Origin: Branchiostoma floridae
Lineage: Eukaryota; Chordata; Leptocardii; Amphioxiformes; Branchiostomatidae
Assembly (NCBI RefSeq): GCF_000003815.2
Contig: NC_049984.1
Span: 16,166,601-16,230,600, forward strand
Reading direction: 5' to 3'
Length of the DNA stretch: 64,000 bases
The translations under genes and the position numbers were made by a program. This document shows positions 57,779-64,000 of this stretch, piece by piece (the stretch's first letter is position 1; every line of letters begins with the position of its first letter). The notes below the pieces were generated by a model that was not told the origin of the DNA, searched no databases, and saw only the letters and a program-made list of their open reading frames with translations.

Positions 57779-59096
57779 TTAGCTTAAGCTAATGAAAGCA
57801 GTCGAGTGTCTATCAGATATTTAGGAAGGTACACAGAAAGTTTAAATACTATCAATCCTTGGAGTACAGAGATGTTGGCACACAAAACATTTATGTACAG
57901 TCCAAAGGGTCTTCAAAAGATCCGTTTATGTCTCTCCGCCCTCTAGACCCACGCTTATCAGCAATTTGTGGACCAAAGGACTACGTCATAGTCATCATCG
58001 GTATGGAACGCCACATGAGATGAGAGCAAAATAAGTTGAAATGATAGGCTGAATATTGATTTGATCCGGCCAATTGATTTTGTAGTACAAAGAGTTTACA
58101 TATGTAAGTGCTCGTTGGAAATCAGTTGTTGACAACTGAGGGGATCACCCTTCCAAAATAAATAAATGATAAGATGAAGTAATTCAAAAGACGGAAAAAC
58201 GCATTAAGTATTTGGAAAAAAGTAAAATCATCGAAGACATAAGGAAAGCAATAAGCACTTTACTGACTTGAAAGTTAATTTGGCGTTTTTGTAAATTCAA
58301 ATAATTACAAAAACCGTGAAGAATGGGGTAAACTGTGATTTTCTCATTTGCATTTAGATGGGTATGATGAGATGCTTGTTGTTCATCTATTTTTCATAGA
58401 TTATATATACATATATAAATATACATTATATATGATGTTGATTATTGCAATAACTGCAATAATCCAATATTGATTGACCCACATTTGAGGTTAAGAGACT
58501 GTCAAATTCAATAATTTCGCAAGATATTATGTCTACAAACATTACAGACAAAATCACTTTTGATTCCATACTCATCGCTGCTGTCAACCGCTGATGGACT
58601 GTACTGTTAAGGGATTAAGCCGAATGTACAAGCACAGTAATGACGGCTTTACTGATAATCCTTACGATCGATCAACACAGACATGCCTAGCAGGATATAA
58701 AATAAAACTTCAACATCAAACAGATGAATGGTTTTATTGTGTGTATCCCGCTACGGTAGGGAAAACAAATTGTTTTATTGGTATGTTCTTTTTTTCTTCT
58801 TTTTCTTATTCTGTAGCTAACAAGAGCTTAAGTTACATGTTAGCTATTCAGCAAATATGGGAATATTTTAGCCAATCAAAGCTTCGGTTAGATGTTAGCT
58901 GTCAGCAAGTATGGACATTTGCCTACGGGGAGAACATTCTGCATTTTCGCCAAAAATATTGTATTTCTTGTGTTTCCAGTTGCTTTTCAAGCAAAGAAAG
59001 CGACCACAAAGGAAGAAAATGAGCATACATGATACTTTTTCTCGATGATTTTGTTATTGACGTAACAAAAAAGAAAACCATCCAATAATTAAGGAT
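57779..59096. other. Unassigned sequence; one 142-codon frame
   Basis: The plus frame 58594-59022 (142 codons) has an ATG after several in-frame stops. No signal peptide, domain or family feature is recognised, so it is an orphan candidate at best. A TA-rich stretch lies at 58400-58436. Confidence 0.4.
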
Positions 59097-59209
59097 GTGT
59101 CATAACGCCTGGTCCTCTGCTGTAACCACCGAATAAAACCACCGAGTGAGCGGAGCGAACGAGGTGGTTTCATGAGGTGGTTATAGAAAAGGACCAGGCG
59201 TTATGACAC
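59097..59209. repeat. 113-bp foldback hairpin
   Basis: Outer arms GTGTCATAACGCCTGGTCCT / AGGACCAGGCGTTATGACAC are perfect 20-bp complements. Inner stems TAACCACC/GGTGGTTA and AAACCACC/GGTGGTTT close the structure around GAGTGAGCGGAGCGAACGAG. A very stable cruciform or RNA hairpin is expected. Confidence 0.93.
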
Positions 59210-59804
59210 CATATATACCGAGGAACAGGTGGGCCATTAACCCTATTATCATATAGCCTACTCACACTGACCCATTTAAGAGTAGAGTAGAGTTTCCGGT
59301 TGAGTAGGAGCGACAAATTCCTTTATAAAACATACATCTTTTATTCAGTACATAAATTTGAACAGTGAATTTGAACAACATAAAACTTGTACGTGAAATG
59401 TATTTCTGTTCCAAGGCTTGAAATAAGAACAAAGTCGATTCATTATGTTACAAACTGTTGCACGCTCCGTATTTCTCCACTCGCCCATTCTCCAGTTTGT
59501 CGAATCCGTTCGTATCAGGCGCTAAATTTCTGCCGGCTTTCCTGAAGCATTCCGGAATCCCTGTGCTTCACAGCTCTTGAGAATCTCGTTCACTACGAGC
59601 TCAGACACGACTTCTCCGAAGAAAGGTAGCATTTTGGTCCTCCAGCGCCATGACCGCTACTCAATGGCGGACCGTGATGTTATTGTCGTCTGAACTTGAA
59701 TGGGCGGGGGTGCAAATAATTTTATTTTCCATTTGCAGTTTTAATTGGACATGACTTGAAATAGATTTTATTGTCTTAAATATTATAGGTTATTCAATGT
59801 TGTT
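59210..59804. other. Unassigned intergenic sequence
   Basis: ATTATCATATAGCC near 59246 recurs inverted near 61034, and GGCGTCATAAC near 60984 resembles the foldback end, so 59097-61045 may have been one larger inverted structure. Nothing else seen. Confidence 0.4.
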
Positions 59805-60753
59805 TTAACCCTATTCAGACCGGGCTTTTTTGGTCATCCCTGGACCGGGGGGGGGGGGGGCTTTTGAGGCCTTCCACTTCTAAGTCCTATAACTCTAAAA
59901 CGACGTGCCGTAGGGCCACTAAATTTTCAAGACATGATTTCGACATAATATCTGACAAGCATGTGACGTTTGACGTTACGTTAACGTAAGATGACGTAAT
60001 TATGACGTCATCAATTTGATTACATTGGCCAAACCCATGAAAAATGGGTATTCTCAGAAAACTTCACGTTATGCTGCAAAAATGTAACAACAAGTGCAGA
60101 TAACAGAATAATAATGTTTATTACGACTTGCGTTGCCAATAGCAACATCAATGACGTCAATATGACATTCACATCTAAGATACGAGTTGGGCTCCGCCAT
60201 ATTATATCCATCACCTTGAATTTTTAAAAATACTTTTTTTTTGCAACAAATAATCACAAACGGCAATGGAAATAGACTGAATTCATTCATTTAGATGTTT
60301 TTTGATGAAAAAATACCAGGTAGTTACAAATTTTAAGGGATAATTAGCTTGTTATTCTTGATCTGGCCATGCGGTCCGCCATCTTGGATTTTGGGTTGAT
60401 GACGTCATCAAATTGGCATAATTTATGCATATATAATTATGAAAGATATGCTGAATAATATAAGATTTTATTTATGTAACAAAATCGCAGTAATATAGCA
60501 AATAAATGTGAAAAATACATAGTTAGAATCAAAAATAGTGATTTTTGGCAAAACTGCCTGTCAACAAACGGTTGCCATGGCAACAAGAAAAATTGGAAAA
60601 TTTTTCAAACTTCGTAAAATTGTTGCCAACAATATTTTAGGAAAACTCACCAAATTTGGTGGCTCTAGCGTAAGCCGTTCTGGCGTTATAGGACATCGAA
60701 GTTAGCGCGGGCCTCAAAAGCCCCCCCCCCCCCCCCGGTCTGAATAGGGTTAA
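59805..60753. mobile_element. piggyBac-like non-autonomous element flanked by TTAA
   Basis: Both ends are TTAA followed by CCCTATTCAGACC (the right end is its exact inverse, GGTCTGAATAGGG then TTAA). TTAA duplication with ends starting CCC is the piggyBac hallmark. TIRs extend about 130 bp with a G14 run on the left (59847-59860) and a C16 run on the right (60721-60736), CTTTTGAGGCC and TCCTATAAC. The 949-bp body has no transposase frame. Confidence 0.88.
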
Positions 60754-61716
60754 GACGGCAAATGTTTTCTTTGGACAAAGAAACACGCACTACCGATGTT
60801 AATAGAGGGAGCCATCCCCCCTGCCATGCCTGTACTTATTCCCCTATCTTGGCAGAAGGACGATTCCTGGATATCTCATTCTGATTGGCCAGCGTCCTGG
60901 TTGGCTGTCTTTTTGAATGGGTTAAACTCCAAAGTTTTTAATGCACACGTGCGATAATCAAAAATTTAATGCACGGCTGTTACGGCGTCATAACCAGCAT
61001 GAAATGGGGCCTTCTGATTGGCCCACGTCCCCTGGCTATATGATAATAACAAATTATAATCATTACAGACGGAAATATCAATTTTGGCAGAAGTAAATTT
61101 CACATAACCTTACGTCATTACATAGCAAGTTGAAGTGAAAGCATACTTTTGGGAAACGTGCATCCCATATATAACCAGCGTGAATGTCATTTATATAATC
61201 AAGTTAACGTGGGGAACACATAGCAAAAACAATATCCAATTTTGCACCTTACCCGAATCTTCGCCACAGGGCTACTATATACGTTTTTGTTTTACACCAT
61301 TTTTATCAACAGCAGACAGAGAATGGTAGTCTACATCACACGTTTTGCCTTATTCCTTCACCGGTGTGCCGAAAATTACTCTCAGAGATCTTTTCCACCG
61401 GCTGGTTCGGCTGATAGCTTTACGCTGTCGACATTGAGTGGCGTGAAGAGCTAGCTAGTTGTACCTCCCAAAAGCTTTATGGACAATCTTCTTTTGTAGG
61501 TTATACACGGTGGGTTAGTATTTTCCAGGAAATCAGTACATGATAAGCCCGTAAGGTTCGGGGTTTGTGGCTTTTCCGTTCTATTTATGTTTTACATTCC
61601 TTATATCCTCTCATGCCAGGTCGGTCTATCTTATGTGTCAAGTAATTACGACCCTAGCGTACCGGCCCGATTCCCGTCCTTCTGGCTGTCTTAGCTAGGG
61701 CCTGCGGTACTGTCAG
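60754..61716. other. Unassigned intergenic sequence
   Basis: Several GATTGGCC/GGTTGGCT words (60882, 60898, 61015) are present. No gene recognised. Confidence 0.4.
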
Positions 61717-61868
61717 CCAATCACGTCGCAGGCTAAGGCCAACAGGCAATGTGATTGGCTGGTAGCTTTCCCGCTCAACTACTGGAGGGGATATTTGATT
61801 GGCTGACGCGGTATGAGTTGGACGGATTGCTGGTCAGTACGCCAGGGCAGCTGCTTGACATATAAAAG
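61717..61868 (+). promoter_or_regulatory. Possible Pol II core promoter
   Basis: TATAAAAG at 61861-61868 with CCAAT boxes upstream: AGCCAATCAC near 61716, and inverted GATTGGCTG near 61760 and 61798. The spacing is typical of a TATA/CCAAT promoter, which would start transcription near 61892. A possible splice donor (AAAATGTAAGCC) lies near 61988, but no coding exon can be linked to it. Could also belong to a mobile element. Confidence 0.35.
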
Positions 61869-64000
61869 TGTTTGGCCTTGCAAAAGAATAATAGACTAGT
61901 CTAAGAGAACGATTGCAGTGCTGGGCTATTTGTATGTATCATCCGGATTTCTCATTATGTTTGTTTGAACAAGTATTGACAGAGAAAATGTAAGCCTTCT
62001 ATAAAATCAATGATCCTTACGGAAACTTTCCTAGATCATGAAAGTCGGACGTGTTAAAATATAATTTTACACCGTTCGATTACATCAACGAGAAAGTTAA
62101 AAAGGAATATTGAAACAAAATAAATTTGCAATTTCAAATATACTCTGTGGTTCCATGTTACCTTAGCTGACTCTATCTTGTTCCTATAAAGCTGGTGTTC
62201 TCACATCCGTCAAATCCATTACCACGAAACCATGGTGTGTGCAATATACACATAACCATAGAAGCCTGCGAAGAAAAGCTTTCACAAGCTTTCACAGCAA
62301 AGGTCTAAATCTCTTCAATTTCTTACGAATAGCCTTACATAATATATTTGAGCACTTTCGGGACCTTCATTTTTTATAAACACTGCTGCTGAAGGCAACT
62401 TTATTTCCTTACTGTCAGAACATTGTAACCCCTGCCAAGCGTTCGGTATAACCACGTAAAAGTTCCGACTTCCCGTCACCATCAGATAATCTCTTTGGGC
62501 TTAAATCTGCACTTAAGCTTGATAACAACCTTCAGCAACTTTTAAGTCGCCCAATCTTTCTAACGATGAACCCATGGTGAGCTGATGGGTTCGTCGTTTG
62601 AAAAGTAGCCATCCTTTTTAAAGACCGTCATCTTTTCAAATGATTATCCCATCATGACTGGTGGTTTAACTTTTTTTAAAATCAATAATCCACTACCACT
62701 TAACTACTACTAACTCTCGCCCTTTGAAACTTACTTATTGCCTTTCGTATACGGAGGTATACCTTTTGATATCTCTATCTTTAGGTGTGTCTGTTTGTTT
62801 CTCTCGTGTTTCCATTATTGTTTGTCAGGCACGTTTAACCACATATATTCACATTCACATAAAACGGTTTCAATGTGGGCTTTTTTATAGTACAATTAAT
62901 GTGTATATATATCGTGATTTGAAAACTTAACGAAAGGCACACATCTCTCACTCTGTTTAGGGGTTCATTTCCCTCTAAGCCTATCTGTATGGTCCACCAC
63001 TTCTCAAATTGGCCCTGGCCTGTGTCCAATGGCAACATCCATGAATGGCCTCCAGCTGTGGCTATGTCTATTTACGGCTATCGGAATAATGTCCTCCCTG
63101 GAAAAGAAGATAATTAGCATATTAGCCACTTGGATGACTGAATCGGAAATCACTTCCGTCTCGCACATTGAAACTTCTTCCAATTGCCAGAAACTCCATA
63201 AAGTAGCTGTTATGCGTGTCGAGGAAACGTGCCAAAAACGATAGGTTAGGCTCATAAATGTAGTTTTATTTACGTTTACAAGAGAAATACAAAGTCAAAA
63301 TCATTGATTTAAAGCAGACCTGAAAAACGAACTTCAAACAGGTCCGTAAAACATATAATGCAGTAGACATACCCATTACCTTCTTGATTCTTATCTGTTG
63401 GCCCTTCTCTCATGTTGCATCTAGTGTTTGATGGTCTACGTTATCACAATCTGAGATACATAGAAGCCTGTTAATTAATAGACAACGGATTAACGCACAC
63501 TTCTGTTAACTGCACAGAATAAAAAAAATTCTGTGCGGTCCAGTTAGATAACTTCGCATTTTGGCACCAGCCGGATAAATGCACGAAATACGCTGGCAAA
63601 TAGGCTGATTGTCCTTGATTAAACGGCTTCTACTAGTGCATAACTTTGAAAGAGTATGGAGTAATACCTTGTGACATTGACATAAGTCAACTTGTATTAG
63701 AATAACTGTCACAACAGTAGCGTGGCGAAGTCGGAACAAACTTTTCTAGACCAGGCCTGCCTTTTTCACTATTCAGTCACGTCTCATTCTTACTTGTACA
63801 TCATAAAACCATTCTCTCGTACTGTCCTCTGTGGGTCAAAATGCAAGCGAGGAAAAATTGCGCCGTGATTGAAAATAGCCACTGCGTGGTGGATCCATTT
63901 AGACCTTCGTTCGGTACACTTCCCGCGGAGGTAATGGCTTCGTGGCACGACTGCACCCTCCATTCACACCTGCGAAGTGCCAATTACCCCGCGACCACCT
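61869..64000. other. Unassigned terminal stretch with two hairpins
   Basis: Hairpins: 62563-62597 (ACGATGAACCCAT against ATGGGTTCGTCGT, 12 of 13 paired) and 63512-63536 (GCACAGAAT / ATTCTGTGC, perfect, loop of A's). Open frames are all under 85 codons and unrecognised. Confidence 0.45.

Noticed and set aside
58594-59022. 142-codon plus-strand gene candidate
   Set aside because: No domain, signal peptide or convincing start; kept only as an orphan remark in the region entry.

Overview
This is a gene-poor, repeat-dense piece of an animal nuclear genome. The best guess is an invertebrate deuterostome, most likely a lancelet (Branchiostoma-like). That rests on the style of the single clear gene (an intronless histamine H3/H4-type amine receptor), on several non-LTR retrotransposon families, and on the very high load of short TIR elements (MITEs) and 140-180 bp tandem arrays. 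The species is inferred, not proven. Two 100-base N runs (5548-5647 and 46836-46935) mark assembly gaps.

Layout. 1-5547: a CA-rich microsatellite, then three blocks of an 11-bp minisatellite. One nearly complete CR1/L2-like non-LTR retrotransposon (about 2041-5243, minus strand) sits between blocks 2 and 3. A ~146-bp flank is duplicated beside blocks 1 and 3. 5648-9720: a ~165-bp satellite-like array and a small MITE. 9721-11154 (minus): the receptor gene, the only convincing host gene, with a 49/66-bp tandem repeat just upstream of its start. 11535-28250: MITEs (one with a TTAGGG-like core), retrotransposon 3' ends, local tandem duplications and an ~84-bp minisatellite. 28250-34375: a TG microsatellite, a ~165-bp array, two tandem dimers and a ~156-bp eight-copy array. 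36545-47262: MITEs, a tRNA-related SINE candidate, decayed LINE tails, an internally deleted mariner element and an unrecognised duplicated open frame. 50600-56869: a large foldback, a nested 480-bp duplication, a tandem array grown from one end of a MITE, an AATAG pentanucleotide array and a 39-bp palindrome. 57464-64000: more MITEs, including a piggyBac-like one bounded by TTAA, and a possible orphan promoter near 61861.

How it fits together. There is no operon-like or pathway structure. The window is best read as one receptor locus in a sea of mobile-element debris. Most long stretches between listed features carry only short open frames that match no family I recognise, and I do not call them genes. 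Multi-exon genes with short exons could be hidden there and cannot be excluded without transcripts.
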